Origin: Helopsaltes ochotensis
Taxonomy: Eukaryota > Chordata > Aves > Passeriformes > Locustellidae
Length of the DNA: 64,000 bases
Direction of reading: 5' to 3'
Assembly: GCA_013400155.1 (NCBI GenBank)
Contig: VXBM01000138.1
Span: 807,671 to 871,670, forward strand
Shown piece by piece: positions 25,111 through 37,497 of the stretch. Numbering within the stretch: the stretch's first letter is position 1; each line of letters starts with the position of its first letter. The translations under genes were made by a program, and so were the position numbers. The notes below the pieces were generated by a model. The model made no database searches. It saw nothing but the letters and a program-made list of their open reading frames with translations, and was not told the DNA's origin.

Positions 25111-26139
25111 GTTTGTCCTCAGATAAGCATTATAAGGATCATTTCTTTGTATTAAATGGCCCCTGAAGATATCATCTGGGGCTTCACTGGGTTCAAGCAA
25201 TGATGGATTCAGTACACACAATACAAATTAAGTGTTGTTTACTAAATAAACAGAGACCATTTCTGTCACAATACATTCTCGAGAAACAAGTGTTTGGAGC
25301 GTGGGTGGTGACACATTGTCTGTAACTGCTCTGTCCTTAAACCCAGTGATTTTGGTCACTGTCAGAGTAAAAACTAAGGAAGATCTGACTTTAATCACTG
25401 CTTTTGTATTCTTAAAATTAAGGTGGCAGACTACAAAGACCACAAGAAGTCTTGTCATTTCCTCTGGCCACCTATCATTGCCAACTCTCTGAAGGTGACT
25501 GACCAGAAGACTTAAATGACAAGGCAGCAAGACCACTAGAAGTGCCTGAAGTGACAGAATAAAATACTGCACAGTTTAAATCATTTTTCTAGAGTAGAAC
25601 CAGAAGCACTGATAAAGTTTACAGAAAGCTTTTTTTGAAAAAGGAAAAATCTGAAGTGAAGAGCTGTAAAATGTAACTTAATGCATAACCGTTCCATTCC
25701 CAGTGCTCTGAAACTGTAGAAGTTTTTTTTTTTATAAATAAATACTGAAAAACTTATGCTGCTCTTTTTACCTTTCCAGTATGTGTATAATTTAAGCTAA
25801 GGGCGTGGAAGATAAACTGTAATTTATTGTGACCTGGCATCTTGGATAGATAGAGTGTTTTGTAATTTAGCTTAGTTGTTCCCTCTTTTATTCATAAAAA
25901 ATAAAGTAATGACTTGCTTCTTTCTTATAATATTTTTGGAGGGAGGAAAAGGTATTTTTCGCAAGGTGATGCATTTTGATTTCCGAGTCAGATGTCAAAT
26001 TATGAACTGAACTTCATATTTTGCTTCATGTTCATTCATGATTAAAAAATGTTTGATATTAAATACCACAGATTTCTGGGAAATTTAAGTTTTTGTCACA
26101 ATCTCTAAGCATTTTTTTACAGAATGCTTACCCTTACGA
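25111..26139. other. Unique AT-rich non-coding DNA
   Basis: Overlapping frames on both strands at 25228-25572 have no family features. Nothing else is recognised. Confidence 0.5.
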
Positions 26140-26285
26140 AGAAATTTTTGGACTGCTTTACCTCACTTGTCTGCATCTACAAAGGTGGGATAATAATACT
26201 TATCTTTGTGACAAATGAGATAAGCAGCTTAATTTATTAAAGTTTGTAAAGTGCTTTGAGATCCTCCAATAAAAGTTCCCGTGCA
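26140..26285 (+). repeat. Ancient MIR/CORE-type SINE remnant
   Basis: Landmarks in the right order are 'tgcatctacaaaggtgggat', 'aataatacttatctttgtga', 'agcttaatttattaaagttt' and 'gtaaagtgctttgagatcct'. Old tRNA-derived SINEs of amniotes read roughly 'tgtaaaatggggataataat', then 'taatgtttgtaaagcgcttt' and 'gagatcct'. Such copies predate birds and are inactive. The recognition is from memory, and the exact subfamily cannot be given. Confidence 0.55.
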
Positions 26286-27270
26286 AGAAACAAAGTAAGA
26301 GCAATCATATCATAAAGGAAACTAAACCTTTAATTTTGCCAAAGTTCCCCGGGTGAATAGATAACTCTCTAATGAGATTAAGGACGTGTTTGAGATTGGC
26401 AATTTTATAACAAATCCTCAGTGAATACAAACATGTAAAGTTGCTTGGCATAACTTTTTGCAATTGCATTTATAAAAGTAATTGGATATTATGAGACTGT
26501 GAATAGCGGAGAAATACAGCTGGGAGTTCCAAGTTGTGAATTATATGTCATATTTTATTGTATAGCTGTGAGTGTTGCTGCTGTTGTGGAATTTGAATGG
26601 GTTTTCTGTCAGATGATTTATTAGTGTATGGACAGTATTTGACTAGCATTATGCTTATTTATTGATACTCATAACAGCCTTTTGATCGTACGGTAACATG
26701 AAGAAATGATTGCAGCACTGTGATTCAGATGTGCCTTTTTTCCTTTTTCAAATAATCCCAATGTGCCAGAACATTTGTAATCATTTTTAAAGGATTTAAA
26801 GACTCAAAAGGATACTCTTGAACCTGGGATGAAGAGTATAGTTCTAATTGAGTATTAGGTTTTTTTACCTAATGGAAAGATGGAAAGAGCCATACTGACC
26901 ATTTCCTTGTGAGAATGAAAAGCAGGTCTCATTTGAAAGGAGCCCCTATCATCTGAAGTGACCTAATATGTGTTTTGATTGAATAATTCTGTGCTATCCA
27001 GTAGAGAACAATAGCCTCAGAACAGCAAGATTGCATCCATTCATGTTTTGACGTTTTTCTTTTGATTCCTTTTACAACCCTCAGAGATAAAAGGAAACAA
27101 TTTAAGTTGCAATGGAATAAAAGTTTTCAGTTTTTGAGTATGCAATCTATATTTATTTAAAAACAAGCATAAAAAAAAGCAGTGTTACAACTGAGAATTT
27201 TCTAATACAAGAAGAATAAAATTAAGATCCATGAGGTCAAGAATTACTCAAAACTGTATTATTTATACTG
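26286..27270. other. Unique non-coding DNA, possible conserved non-coding element
   Basis: The part 26340-26720 has balanced composition, no repeat landmarks, no long A/T runs and no usable open frame. This is the look of a conserved non-coding element, but conservation cannot be judged from one sequence. Confidence 0.3.
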
Positions 27271-27271
27271 T

Positions 27272-27345
27272 AGAATCATAGGATATCTTGGGTTTGATGA
27301 GACCTAAAAGATAATCTAGTTCCAAACCCTTTTCGAGGGGCAGGG
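27272..27345 (-). mobile_element. Short CR1 LINE 3' tail (minus)
   Basis: 'tagaatcataggatatcttg', 'ggtttgatgagacctaaaag' and 'ataatctagttccaaaccct' are the reverse complement of a CR1 end (family: 'tagaatcatagaatggtttg', 'gatcatctagttccaaccc'). Only the last 70-80 bp of the element are left. Confidence 0.75.
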
Positions 27346-27558
27346 AACTAGAAGAGGGGAAGTTCAGTAGGGAACTACTGAAGAGATCTCTAATATATAC
27401 ACCCCATCTGTCTTGGGGGATATATGTGTATAAGTGATATCTTCAGTATATCTGATATATCTTAAATATTTCTCTTGCTCCATAGTAAAGTATTATTACA
27501 GAGTTGGGAAATAAAAATATCAGGAATAAAGCAGGATTCCACCAATATTGTTATAATT

Positions 27559-27588
27559 TAGTAGTAGTAAAACTAGTAGTAGTAGTAG
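27559..27588. repeat. Interrupted (TAG)n microsatellite
   Basis: TAG/GTA triplets at 27559-27569 and 27574-27588, broken by 'aaac'. Confidence 0.85.
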
Positions 27589-28461
27589 ACTTGTAATAGC
27601 CCTACTAATATTGCCAGTTCAGTAGGAAACTATTCCAGGCCTTAGGAACAGTTTTACAGCTCAGTCTTGTCCTCAGTAGCTGTCAGCATCTTCAGGGTCA
27701 TTTGATTTGTGCCCTGGATGGATTTAATGCTGGGTCTGTCCTCCACAGCTTTGAGCAGCAGTAGTTTTCGTCCCTGTCCATGGGGTCATGTGCCCCAGCT
27801 GCCTGGCTCAGATGCTTCTCCTGATGCTAAGTGTTGGGGTGAAGGTGAGGTGGCAGCTTGTCTCTTTTTTCATCAATCTTTGCTCTGTCAGAATTCTAGG
27901 AGGCCTTTTTGCCCTATTAGTCTAGACACCAGAAGCCCAAATATCTTCTTACACTCTGCCAGCATAAAATGACCTCAAAATGTTCTTAAATTACAGTGAG
28001 CTGTATATTCACTCACAGTTTAAAGCTCTTTGTAATGCTTGGTGCCAGAATAGTGCCAAATGTAAATCAGAGCCAATATAAATCAGGGCTCATTTAATGT
28101 ACTATGCGGAGTGGGAACAAGAAAGTTTAGAATCAAGTAGCAGTTTCCTTGCTATGAGACTCATACCAATTTATATTCTGATCAGTAATGCATGGAATCA
28201 TTTGCACCCCATTATTAAGGAAATATGTTGCCTTCTCAACCTAACTTTCCCTCATTCTTAAGTTAAAACAAATTTCTGCATCATAATAATTTCCCATCCA
28301 AAACCCTCTAACATCTATTAAAAAACATTACAAGAGGAAACTATTTGGGATGACAGAAGGAAGGCGTTTCTTAATGTCCAGCCACTGTTTGTTACTATCT
28401 GTCCATCATTTATAACAAAAACAGACTGAGCAATAAGATCATATTTTATGGTGTGACTTGG

Positions 28462-28485
28462 AGACTAAAGCTGGCTCTTTAGTCT
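28462..28485. repeat. Perfect 9-bp inverted repeat, 6-nt loop
   Basis: 'agactaaag' (28462-28470) and 'ctttagtct' (28477-28485) pair exactly around the loop 'ctggct'. It is too short for a microRNA precursor, and no T run follows as a terminator would have. Confidence 0.85.
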
Positions 28486-29066
28486 TTTGTTGTTAACAGC
28501 CTTGCTAATCTAGCTGAACAAAGAAGATTAGATCCATGTGACAATGGGATAGGAGATCTTTCTCCATGGTTTATCCACACTTAATATTGTCCTGTAATGT
28601 CAGCTCACTGTAAGTGAACCTGAACTCAGATTTTTTTCCTTTCTAGCTACTTTAACTGAATTCCTGGAGCTAATTGCCAGGCTTTACTCTTCTGTGGGAT
28701 TCTGCAGTCCATGCCTTCTAAGCCTTGTAGCTTGTTCCTTAAATATTTACCCTCCTTCCTTCTTTCCCAGAAATTGCTTTCTTCATGAGACATGCTGGTA
28801 TCTTTTGGCTTTGCATTTGGCTTCATAAAAGAATAAACAACCTTTCAAGAGAAAAAAAAAAGCTCTTAAAAAGGTGATTTTCTAAAAATTGACCCTTTTG
28901 AAAAGTCATTTCACCCCAAGCTCAAGTCTTAGTGTAACAAAATACAGCACCTTTAGAAATAATTTTTGTGTCTGATTTCACCTCTGCTTTTAGTCTGATA
29001 GGTCATGGTTGAAATTAGGAAGAGTTCTCTTAATCAATCTTCTCTGTTTTTTGCTTTTTTTAGGTG

Positions 29067-29096
29067 TTTTTTTTTGTTTTGTTTTGTTTTGTTTTT
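29067..29096. repeat. (TTTTG)n simple repeat
   Basis: A T9 run followed by several TTTTG units. Similar tracts lie at 30907-30931 and 55036-55058, and in opposite orientation at 60848-60863. Confidence 0.9.
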
Positions 29097-31664
29097 AAAC
29101 CTGGGGGCAATACATCCCCTTGTAATAAAAAACAATGTGCCTTTTGTATAGATTTGGTATCTTACTAAAATATCTGGTATTGTTTTTTAATTGCAAGCCT
29201 TTTGCTCTCCTAAGGTCCATCAGCTGTTCTGATACCTGATTCCAGACAAATTGTCTCAGGCAATACCCTGCAATTGTTTAGGGTTTTGCTCAGTCTAAAT
29301 ATGAATGCTGATTACCATCAACCATAAGTCAACTACCAGATACAAACATTTTTCAGATATATTTGAGGGGAAAGTTGGGAATGTTCAGCACAAGATGGGG
29401 GAGATCTACCAAGTAGTCCCCAAGAAATAATGACAGACAGATTGAGGCAGACAGATCTACTCCATTACAGCACATAAAACTGAGGAAAATAAATAAAGAA
29501 AAAAAAATTAAAAACACTTGATATCAACTACCTTCAAAAATATAAATATAGTGTATTTTTTTTACCTTTTAAAAAGTGGTTTTATTCCTTCACTGCTTAA
29601 AGTTTGGCAAAAACATTTGCTATCATTTAGATGACTCCCATATATCTATATGTTACTTTTTTCTCATTTCAGTATAAGGTTGTCTTCTTCCAGTTTGTGT
29701 GAGTTTAAAGGCTCCCTATTTTAAAATATTTTCCTAATGTGTAGTCCTGCCTTTACTGAAACTCCCATTTATCTCCAGCAGATATTGGAAACTTTTTCTT
29801 ACATTTCTTTTTCTAGTGCTGTTACATACTGCTGCTATGTTTACCCTTGGTCTTTTCTACTCTAGTGTAATCTGATTCTTTCTGGTGCCTTGTCATGCCT
29901 TGCTGTTGAACTCTGATTATGCAGAATTCAAAAATCAGATCTTCCTAAAGACTTGAGCAAAATTCAGGTCAACTGTTTGGATAATCAACAAGTCTCTGGT
30001 ACATTCTCTTCCAAAGTATGAAGGAGACTAAGGAACAGTAATAACAGACCTCTGCATCTTCAAAGCACAGATTTTTCAGTTCTTTAAAATTTTATTTTCT
30101 GAAAGTAGAGGCTTCTTCTATATTTCAATATGTGAAACACTTTATGTTGAATTCAGCCTGCTTGCAAGATGACCTGTCATTATGTTCAGAATCAGTTCCG
30201 TTCTCCCAGAAAGCCAACATAGGCAGAATTTCCTCAGTTTATACAACCCATATTTTACATCTGAATATATTTTTATAATTTCAAAATCAATGTTATCATT
30301 TTTAGTTTTCTTCTTTAATCAAAACAGGTATTAAAAAAGTTAACCTCTGTAAATATAAGTTCAGTGAACTCAGACAGAAGACCAAGTCATTCTTAGATTT
30401 CTTTCAGATGTATTGGTGATTTTCTATGCTGCATTTGGCTTCATTTTCTATTATTTTTTTCCTTCTAATTCAAATAATTTAACCATTGTTCTTTTCCATA
30501 TGTCTGCTAAGTGGCAGGAGATTATAAAAAATACAGAAACAGCTCTTCAGGGTTTTTTTCTTCTTCTAATACAGTTCTTCAAACTCAAATCAATTACGAG
30601 TTATCTTCTTTCCAGCTATTATATAGTGAAATTATGACCAGAAACACCATATCAGAATCTTCATTTCATAGCACAGAGGCATTAAAAGGCCATAACATCA
30701 CCGATCTACCAACTGTGACTCTGATTAGAAAGGAATTTGTTATGGGAGTTATCCCAAGCGGGTCTTGGTGTACACAGTAGTTGGCACTGTTAATCAGGAG
30801 TTCAAGTTCTTGTTTCCCACCTTCCATGCATAGACCTTTTAATGCTATAAATTACTAGTCTTTTTTTTTTTTTTTTTTTCTTTATCTTGTATCTCCTTTG
30901 TGAAATGTTTTTGTTGTTTTGTTTTGTTTTGGAGTAGTGGAGGTTTTTATTTGTTTGTTTGTTTTGTAGACTACACTTGATTTTAATGGAAACATCTCTA
31001 TCTTCTGCAAGTAGAATATAGAATGGCAATACTTGTCAGCAAGCAAGTTGTCCTCAGGCCGTGATATCATACCCAAATGAAGTATTTATGGAACAATATG
31101 GACTAACTTCCTGCTCCTATGGTTACACAGTTAACAGGGAATACTTCAGCCTCACACATTTGATGGTTTATTCAGAAACACATATTCTCTTTTCTGCTTC
31201 AAATATTATTGATAATGAGGTCTTTGTTACCTTTTGTCTGTTTATTATTCAACCACATCAGAGGAACTCAATTACTAATAAGTGGTTGTTGCCTGTGAAT
31301 CTCTCCTAATTTTATTCTTCACCATTTGAGCAGTGTTTGATCAGGTGACGCTGTCTTTCCCCTTCAAACTCAACTAATGGGCAACAAAAATATACAAATA
31401 AATCATTGCTTATTCTGTCATTTCTAAGAATGCCAAAATTAATAATTGCTGTACTTGAAGAAAATAGGATACAAGAAAAAATGAGTGGCCCTCTCTCTAA
31501 AGGATGGTATTACAACAATAAACTGTAAGGATAATTTGACTTCTCTTATGACAGAGCAAAAATAGAGATATGATAAACTTTGTTAATATAAGTAACTTTC
31601 TGCTTTCTTACTGCTGGCCATATAAAAACCACTTAGCTCACACTTTTCAGTATTAACATCACAC
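29097..31664. other. Unique AT-rich non-coding DNA with simple repeats
   Basis: Contains a T19 run (30861-30879), (TTTTG)n at 30907-30931 and (TTTG)n at 30950-30966. The overlapping frames at 30413-31309 are in different registers and lack motifs. Confidence 0.5.
30861..30966. repeat. T19 run plus (TTTTG)n and (TTTG)n cluster
   Basis: Three simple-repeat tracts within about 105 bp, all T-rich on the plus strand. Confidence 0.9.
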
Positions 31665-31860
31665 CTATTCTTGTGTTGCTCAAGTCTTTAACCAATCTCA
31701 CCTTGGAAAACCCCCAGGGATGGAGACTCAACAAAGTCTCTGGACACTCTGCCCCACTGCTTCCTTCAGCATTGTGTCTCCCTTCTCAATGTCAACCCAG
31801 AAACTGCACCGTATTCCCCCTTTGTCTGAGGCTGGTGTCATACACGCAGAGAACAAAGGC
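31665..31860 (-). mobile_element. Decayed CR1 LINE 3' fragment (minus)
   Basis: Reverse-complement CR1 landmarks are 'tctcaccttggaaaaccccc', 'agggatggagactcaacaaa', 'gtctctggacactctgcccc', 'actgcttccttcagcattgt' and 'aaactgcaccgtattccccc'. The family reads 'cctccagggatggagactcc' and 'aacctctctgggcaacctgt'. The plus-strand frame at 31673-31891 over it is not a gene. Confidence 0.7.
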
Positions 31861-32529
31861 ACCTTGCAGAAGCACTAATGAGAATGTGTAGTAGAAGAGC
31901 AGTAAATCTGCATTATGTGTTTAGGCTGCCATCTGACCTTACAGGGGTATAAGAAAAGGCTTATCTGATCCCCAGAGTGCCATGGTCACAGCTGGAAATG
32001 AAGGCTTGAAAAATAAACTTTATGATAGCTGCTAATATTACAAATTGTAGCACTATGGAATAAATCACAGGAGCCATGAAATGCAACATACGGTACCCTG
32101 TTCTCAGCCAAATGATTTATTCATGAATGTTCGTAATTCAAATGAATTGGCCATGAATATTCATGGTACTCCTTTGTAACTAGATATTGTAAGGAAATCT
32201 AGGCTAATTACAACAGAGGCTCTTTGCTAGCATTTGCATAGTGGCAGTGGGAACATTTTGGAAGTTGGAATTCCTTACTGGAGTCCCAGCTGTAACTACT
32301 TCATGTGATTGAATGAGTACAGAGGTCAACAAAGCAAATGTGTAGTACTGCTTGGATGTAGTCTGCTGGCATCTACCCAGTCTATTAGTAGAATATGCAC
32401 CATTAAACCATGAATATTACATAACTTACTCCTAGTAAAACAGTAGACATTCATGCAGAGCAAGCCTTAAGCACAAGTAAGTCAAGTGGCTTTTGGGCTG
32501 TGTTCCAGCAGGCACAAGAGGTCAATTTT
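31861..32529. other. Unique non-coding DNA with POU-site-like palindrome
   Basis: No gene is seen. It contains a 16-bp perfect palindrome and an octamer word, listed separately, in sequence of even composition without repeat landmarks. Confidence 0.4.
32151..32166. promoter_or_regulatory. Perfect 16-bp palindrome, POU-dimer-like
   Basis: 'ccatgaatattcatgg' equals its own reverse complement. The core ATGAATATTCAT resembles symmetrical sites bound by dimers of POU-domain factors. A second 'tcatgaatgttc' lies 30 bases upstream and an exact octamer 'atttgcat' is at 32232-32239. Binding is inference from motif shape only. Confidence 0.3.
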
Positions 32530-32608
32530 TGCTCACAGTTGCATTAGTGCAAATTCACTGATTTCAATTAAGTTCCATTGGTGTGAATACAAGACAAATT
32601 TGGCCCCA
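32530..32608 (+). repeat. Ancient archosaur/turtle-type interspersed repeat remnant
   Basis: Landmarks 'ttgcattagtgcaaattcac', 'tgatttcaattaagttccat', 'tggtgtgaatacaagacaaa' and 'tttggcccc' are in the order of an old repeat with 'gacttcaatggagttacact', 'ggtgtaa' and a terminal 'aatctggccc'. It is the longest of three such plus-strand remnants in the window. Confidence 0.5.
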
Positions 32609-35600
32609 TCTACAGACTCATAACTCACAAACTGGCAGTTTTCTTTTCCAGTAACAGCCCGGAGAAAAAAATTATACCATGAATTTTTAATCTATTTCCA
32701 GTGATATAGGCTCAGGTTAAAATGTTGTAAATCTGGCATTACATTTTTTCTTGTTTTATCAGAAACAACATCCAGGAAAGGATGCCTTTTTCCTCTTTGT
32801 TCATCTCACTTAAAAAAGAAATCCTGTATAGAATGTCTGCAATCACATATAGACAGATTTAGAAGAGAGATGTAACTTTGACATCGATGACAAAGAAAAA
32901 AAGAAGCATCAAACAGACATAAGAGATGGATTTTTCTTCATCTAGAGAATGACAAGAAGGTGAGATCCTTATGAAGGTCTTTCATTCATAGCTGCTGAGC
33001 TCACACAAGGCAATTCTGATTTGGCGTCCTGAGTATCACAAATCCCATCATTTTCTCCAATTATTTTTTTTATCAAGACCAGATCTTCTGATCAACCAAC
33101 TTTATTTTAAGATACAGAAGTGATGAGTCTTACAGTTGGTGTCTATAAGTCAAACACCTACATTTGCTCTGGATATCTAAGGTGTAGACACTTCATCAGA
33201 CAGGGTCAGTTCACAGGATAGATTTCTAAACCATGGAAGGTGAATTGCGAATACAAAGAATTTCTAGATTAAAAAGAGAGCTCAGATGTAGACATCAATG
33301 CTTACACTAAGTAGGTTTAATTGCACTAGAGTTTTCCCCAGCAAAAAATTTTCCCCAGGAAAATCCAAGATTTCCCCCATCAAATAGTTAAAATATTCAT
33401 TTTACTGTTAAAATATGCATCTGAGTTCTGATTTAATTTTTTTCTAGCTTTAGCTTTCTCCCAGAGCTGGCAGAAAGCCTTAAAAAAAAGCCAAAAAAAA
33501 CCCCAAAAAAACCCACTAAGAAGGGGCCATAATTTCTTCAGAAAATGCTTTTACTATTTCTCTATTTGTTAATAAATGTCCTTCCTTGGCCATTGCCTCC
33601 TGTTATGACTTTGTTCTCTTTGTCCCATGTGCTTATTATGGATTGTGATTATGTCACCTCATGAACACTTTTGGGATACACTGTAGATGTAGCCTTTTAA
33701 GCTTTTTATTTCAGTCCCTACTCTATTCCTGCAGTTTTCTTCTGAACCACCAAAATTTTCCAGTATTGGCAGTAAAACATGAACACTAGAAATAAACACT
33801 CTTTTTTCCCTCAAGTGCTATAACCAGAAGTAAATACTATTTATCCCCATAAATTTATACTTTTAACTATAGTGGTTTTCTGGTGTTTAAATTCATTATA
33901 TTTTTGTGTGTGACAGCATCTGTTGTTCTTGAACTATTGCGTTCTAGAATATTTTCTGTGGGAATGGTCTAAGACCCCTCTGTTTCCCAGATATATATGA
34001 TGCTACATTTGACTCCCCTCAGAAGAATGTGATTCTGAGGAGCATAAAGTTTTATTGATGAATTATTCTTTATTAGTCTTCATTTGTTTGTATTGTCCTT
34101 ATACGTCATCAGTTATAATTTTGTACTTTGCTCACAGGTCATTGATAAAATATGTTGAATACAAGAACTCAGGTTCTTTTGGGGTGCTTGATCTTTGTAT
34201 CTGTCTATCTATCCTTAGCTGAATAACATTTTATTCTTAATTATAGTTCTGGCTTACTGGCCAGTTTCAGGAAATGCATTGTGTACAAATCTGATGAACA
34301 CATTGAGACAACAAGAAATAAAGAAGTTTTGCAATTTGAGTGAGGTCAAATAAATTAGGTCCTTCGCTGATAACTAGATTGTTTTTGTGCATTTATGAGG
34401 AAGGAACAATTACAAGAAGCAATCAGGTGGAAAAATCCCCCTTCCTCATCTTCTCAAACTTTTGAAGGAAAAGATGGAAGTGAACTTTCATTGGTTAGAG
34501 CCCACATTAATACAACACTAAAGACACTGAAAAGAAAAAAAAAAAAAGAGAGAAAAACAAACCCGAGCAGATGATAAAGAAGTACAATCAACATAAGCAC
34601 AGCAGGAGAGTCTTTGGATATGACAAAGGGTGCTCTTATTCTAAGCTTGTAGAACACAGCAGTTTTGCTCTGTGCTTGATTTATATTGTGCCCCTTCTAT
34701 GGAATCAATTGCTTGAATGCTGGCAAGAACTCCGTGCTGCTCCATTAAATGTAAGGCCCACTGTGCTACAGGGTACTGATTAGCATGGACAGGAACAGAC
34801 AGTAATGCCTGAAAATTCATTGCAGCCAAGTTTTTAAAAACTATCAAGTCATAACTTAACAAGAAGGCCAATTAGTGCTCGAATATCTTGTCTATTTTCT
34901 CTAGCTTGGCATTACTGTTGTTAAAACAGATTAAAACTAATGTATAACTCCCAGAGTGCAAAACGATATTACAAAATAAATATTCTAAATGAACTGTTCT
35001 CCATCCTGTATATGCAGCCCAAGATGTGGAAGTGCACTATCATATGGATGATGAATGAAGATCAGTTTGAATTTGTGAAATAATTATATATGTACTGCAA
35101 ATGAATAATGAAATAACATTTTTCCACCCACATGCATGTGATCTATTTCTGATGAGTTGAAATTACACATTTAAATTATTCTTTTCAATATTTCCCCTAA
35201 AAAAATATTCTTGCTATTTGTACGTATTTAACTAGTCGTAAATATCTCTTTTATATAACATAAGAAGAAAAAAGGAGCTAGGCCTTTTAGTAACTTTAGT
35301 CCTTGAACATAAATTTCTAAGTAAACCTTTGTCTGACATTCACTGAAACATGATTGTACAGTGAAGACATGTAAAATGTAATGTCATTGTAAGTCTATAA
35401 AACCACAATTTGAGACCATAGTTTTTGGTCTTTTTGACTGGGGTTAAACCATGGCATCTTGCTACCGTTGCCTCGTGATTTTTTTTTTTTTTAAGCATAC
35501 CAGGCAGCAACAAATAGATAAACTGTACAGTTGTTTTGTCCAGTCTGGGGCTCTTTGGTTCTGCTTGTTTCTCAGATAAGAAGTACAAAATTGTAATAGT

Positions 35601-37497
35601 TTTGTTCTTTATAAAACTATAAGAAATTCAGGAAGTTCCCAGACTGAGGGTAAGACTCGACCTTTAAGGAAGCCATGAGGAGTTGAAGATGGTTTCAAAA
35701 CTTCTGTCCAGAGTTCTCTCATACTGAAGACCTGAATTTCTGAATTTCGAAACCATCATCTAACTTCCATTCACATAAAAGGTACAGTGGAAATTCAAGG
35801 TCTTACAGCTGTTCTTCCTATGAGTTCCTTAATGAAAGGCCTCTGCATTTGGTAGGTGCCTCCAGTGACACTCCTAGGATTCTCAAGCACTATGAAGAAA
35901 GAGTGCTTGAATGCCATTAGGAATGTCAAAGATTTCTGTAAATATCACTTATGTGACTTCATGGTGGGAAGAAAGAGAAATAACATTTTAACAAGTTATA
36001 TTTATTTTACACACCAGGAAAAATAAAGTCTAATGGTAAAGAAAGTGAAACAAAGGAAGAGAGTGTCTTCCTTTGAGACAGAGTTAGTGGAGGTCCTCAA
36101 GCAACAGGTGGGCAGCCAAAACGCAGGAAGGAAAGAGGCAACATTGATCCTGCCATGGGGGAACAACATATCTTAGAGTCTTGGATGCACTCCATAGCAT
36201 TCTGTAGCATAACAAGGCCTGAATGTATTTTAGACCATCATAGAGAATGATAACAGTGGGTAACTACAGGCAGTTAGTAAAAATTCAGACGTTCACTTTC
36301 AAGGCAATTAGTTAAAATTTAAACATTCTGTTCCAAAAGCTTTAACTAAATGCAACAGAAAGTGGAAAGAGATGTGAGTCAGACCCAAGCTGGTCCTTCT
36401 GTCTTGGGACTCTGCACTGGAACACTGATCATTTCCTCCACAGGGCGCACCTCACTGTTAATGAACTTGCTCACCCAAAACTAGGAATGCATTATTTATG
36501 CAGCACACTGCAGAAGGTGTCATAATGGGACTATGAGAAATGACTTTTTAGTTAGTGACATCACCATAAAAATCTTCTTATTTTTAATCAAGGAGTAACA
36601 TTATTTTTTCAGAGTTTGCTATTAGGCGTTTGAAGGATTTGCATGTCAGATCTTTCCCCCCTCTCCCTCATTCCAAGCAACTATTACAGTATTTCATTGC
36701 AGAAGAATACTTAGATTTAATATGAAAGCAAGAAAAGATGATACTGCAGGTACTCTCATCTTTATTTGTCCTGAGTTGTACCTTACTAGGTGAGTGGATT
36801 TACTCTTACTCCCTGTAATTATCTTTATGGGAGACAGAATAGGAACAGAATATCGTGCTGGTTTTGGTGTTAAAATTGACTTTTCACACTATTCTCCCTC
36901 CTGTTTATTTTAGTTTTGATACTGCTAAAAAATGATTACTCTGCACAGTTTAATTCCAAAGCTCCAAACTGAAGCCACTGCAGGATATTTTATTGTATGT
37001 TTGCATTTTGCTAATCTTTTTTTCTCATCTATTTACTGGATATGAATTGTAAGAAGCACTGTGCCACGTTTGCGTGCTTCATGAAAACAGTTTGCATGTG
37101 CAGACAGCATATGGCAAATGTATAAATGGTTATGAATAAATCATGAATCATCACAATTATTAATAACTGATAAAGTCCTGAAAAAACCTTTAGCTGAGCA
37201 ATCCGAAGGAACAAGTGAGTGCAAAATGCCCTGGAGAAATGTGTCTACATTTAGGAAGTCAATGCTCCCATGGCCTTAAACACTGGATTTAGCATGAGAC
37301 TGAGTGGAGCCAGCTATCAAAATGGTTTTAGCAGCAATGACTCTAACAGAGCGTGTGTTCTTCTGGCATCTCATGATAGAGGAGGTGGTGAGAGGAAGAC
37401 AGGGGAATAGATTGCTCATGGGATTTGTAATGGGAACATCAAGAAAACACTTGTCAATTTCACTGTGCTTTTCATCATATGATCTCAGAGTGCTTTT
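32609..37497. other. Unique AT-rich non-coding DNA
   Basis: No gene was recognised over nearly 5 kb. It has an A/C-rich low-complexity tract at 33482-33516. A stretch near 36090-36160 ('agtggaggtcctcaagcaac') weakly recalls a CR1 end but cannot be extended. The frames at 34454-34871 and 35340-35588 lack motifs. Confidence 0.5.
33482..33516. repeat. A/C-rich low-complexity tract
   Basis: Runs of seven or eight A separated by C groups. The plus strand contains only A and C apart from one G. Confidence 0.85.

Larger units (their letters stand above)
27346..29066. other. Unique AT-rich non-coding DNA
   Basis: No gene was recognised. It holds a (TAG)n triplet tract and a perfect hairpin, listed separately. 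The 87-codon frame at 27709-27972 has no motif. Confidence 0.5.

Noticed and set aside
28462..28485. Hairpin as a microRNA precursor or terminator
   Set aside because: A 9-bp stem is too short for a microRNA precursor, and a T-run terminator does not apply to this kind of genome.
36060..36250. Possible further CR1 end ('agtggaggtcctcaagcaac')
   Set aside because: Only one short word matches and it cannot be extended to the usual tail.
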